Source: JAUWNP01 sp034430655
Lineage (GTDB): Bacteria > Chloroflexota > Anaerolineae > B4-G1
Length of the DNA stretch: 5,499 nucleotides
Assembly: GCA_034430655.1 (NCBI GenBank)
Contig: DAOUEC010000194.1
Span: 1-5,499 of the forward strand
Direction: 5' to 3'
The translations under genes and the position numbers were made by a program. A model generated the notes under the pieces. That model was not told the DNA's origin. It did no database searches and saw only the letters and a program-made list of their open reading frames with translations. Positions within the stretch are counted from its first letter, which is position 1; the number at the start of each line of letters is the position of its first letter. Shown piece by piece: positions 4,478-5,499 of the stretch.

Positions 4478-5499
4478 GCGAATGGGCGCTTGTTGGCAAT
4501 CCACGCGATGACCAGCGACACCGCCCCGCCGAGCAGCGCCATCCATCCTGCGGCCCACACGCCGCCCAGTTCGTGCAGCCAGGCAGCCCCGGGCACACGC
4601 AGAGCGTAGGCCAGGTACAGCGCGAGGCCACCTATCACGCACCACAGCGCCACGCGCAAGGCCCGGCTGGCTGGGCTGTTGTTAAGGCGCACAACGTAAT
4701 ACCCCATACCGCCGACGATCAGGACGCCCATCAGCGCCAGCGCCAGATCCAGTAGCCCAGCCCCGTCGTCTGCAACAGGCATCTCTTCTTCTTCTCCTTC
4801 GTCTCCCAGACCAGGTGTAGGTTGCGGTGTCTCTTCAAGCACTGGTTCTGGCTCCGGCGTAGGCGTTGGCGCCGGCGCGGACGTAAGCGTGGGCATAGGC
4901 GTGGGTGTCCAGATGATGGCTGGTTCACCCTCAGGGATCGTGATTTGCAGGCAGATTGCGCGTGGCACGGGGTCCGCCTGGATGGATATATCAAGTTGGC
5001 CTGTTCGCTCCAGCATATACGTCGTTTCGACCACGCCATCACGGGTGGTCGCCAGAACGGAGTGCTCCACCAACCCTTCTTGCGGATAGGTGAAGATAAA
5101 CTGGACGGGAGTGCCATCGGGCACTAGATGGCCATTGTGATCCACGATCGCTCCAGTGCGCAACTCTAGCTCATCGCCGACCTTAAGTTGAGGAGGCTCA
5201 GGTGTCGGCTGCCCCTCCTCGGGCGGCTCGCCGATGTAGAGAGCGATGGCCTGCTCAGGGTCGGGAGAGGCCTGGATCAGCAGGTCATAGTTGATACCAG
5301 CCACACTGACTGGCAAGGTCCCCTCCGGCGCAGGCTGACTAAACAGCGCCCGCACCGAGGCCTCAATAAAAGATCCTATCCGGCTGTAGGCCACGTAGTA
5401 GGCGCTCAATTTGCTGATCTCGGTCGCGTCCAGGTAGTAGGGGGCGTCGTAAGCCAGCACGACCAGGTGCGGGCCGCGTAACACATCGGCCCGCTCGGC
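4471..5499 (-). CDS. glycoside hydrolase family 3, beta-N-acetylhexosaminidase-like, surface-anchored (3' part)
   Basis: The frame is open to the right edge, so the 5' part with the catalytic TIM barrel is missing; 342 residues remain. Residues 1-73 resemble the C-terminal alpha/beta domain of GH3 enzymes: LVVLAYDAPYYL, YVAYSRIGSFIEASVRALF and PEGTLPVSVAG follow the usual LAxxNPY, YxxxxxxxxAxxxALFG and GxLPVxI pattern. A Pro/Glu linker (about 91-104) leads to a likely bacterial Ig-like beta domain (about 105-176, with LVPDGTPVQFIFT and a DGVVETTY strand). Next come a Thr/Pro/Glu stalk (about 198-230, TPTPMPT, PTPTPEPEP), an acidic run EGEEEE, and three hydrophobic segments near 249-271, 280-301 and 312-335. 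This suggests an exported enzyme held at the membrane by its C-terminus. GH3 members of this type release N-acetylglucosamine or other sugars from glycans or peptidoglycan; the actual substrate and the signal peptide cannot be seen. The gene converges on the kinase with a 42-base gap. Confidence 0.8.
   Translation of the reverse strand, partial: AERADVLRGPHLVVLAYDAPYYLDATEISKLSAYYVAYSRIGSFIEASVRALFSQPAPEGTLPVSVAGINYDLLIQASPDPEQAIALYIGEPPEEGQPTPEPPQLKVGDELELRTGAIVDHNGHLVPDGTPVQFIFTYPQEGLVEHSVLATTRDGVVETTYMLERTGQLDISIQADPVPRAICLQITIPEGEPAIIWTPTPMPTLTSAPAPTPTPEPEPVLEETPQPTPGLGDEGEEEEMPVADDGAGLLDLALALMGVLIVGGMGYYVVRLNNSPASRALRVALWCVIGGLALYLAYALRVPGAAWLHELGGVWAAGWMALLGGAVSLVIAWIANKRPFAN

Noticed and set aside
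4468..4755. Plus-strand frame opposite the membrane tail of the GH3 gene
   Set aside because: Antisense to a coherent coding frame with clear transmembrane segments; no motif of its own.
4855..4910. GC-rich near-repeats (GGCGTAGGCGTTGGCG-like)
   Set aside because: These are simply the codons of the Thr/Pro/Ala stalk of the GH3 protein read on the other strand, not an independent repeat.

Overview
The window is about 5.5 kb of GC-rich bacterial chromosome with five protein-coding genes, the first and last cut by the window edges. No rRNA, tRNA, CRISPR array or intact mobile element is visible. The gene repertoire resembles Chloroflexota (Anaerolineae-like): a Hanks-type kinase with a PLEQYG activation-loop variant, an FHA protein fused to an OmpR-type DNA-binding domain, and a glycoside hydrolase family 3 enzyme with a Thr/Pro/Glu-rich stalk and membrane tail. 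The taxonomic guess is inference from style, not proven.

Left part (1-2641, plus strand). The window opens with the last 65 codons of an Old Yellow Enzyme-type NADH:flavin oxidoreductase. About 120 bases follow that encode a transposase-tail-like peptide with no start of its own, in frame with the next gene. That gene is a radical SAM enzyme of the AmrS/PflA-like family (COG1180 type), with a C-x3-C-x2-C cluster motif and N- and C-terminal cysteine pairs. It overlaps by four bases (GTGA) a 12-helix major facilitator transporter of the Spinster-like type, so the two are probably translationally coupled. The AmrA and AmrB/Memo partners usual for AmrS are not in the window.

Centre (2642-3441). 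The transporter converges on a minus-strand regulator gene. The short gap between them is mostly a run of six perfect heptamers, [T/G]TCATTG. The regulator has an N-terminal FHA phosphothreonine-binding domain and a C-terminal winged helix, with a very strong Shine-Dalgarno sequence. An 89-bp divergent intergenic region separates it from a Ser/Thr protein kinase and carries a near-consensus sigma-70-type promoter (TTGACA, 17 bp, TATGAT) pointing at the kinase.

Right part (3442-5499). The kinase has all main catalytic motifs and a single transmembrane helix at its very C-terminus, so it is tail-anchored with no external sensor domain. It converges, 42 bp apart, on the 3' part of a surface-anchored GH3 (beta-N-acetylhexosaminidase-like) gene that runs off the window. 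The most interesting hypothesis is a compact phospho-signalling module: the tail-anchored kinase phosphorylates a partner, or the regulator itself, and the divergently encoded FHA-winged-helix protein reads that phosphothreonine and controls transcription, possibly from the shared intergenic region.
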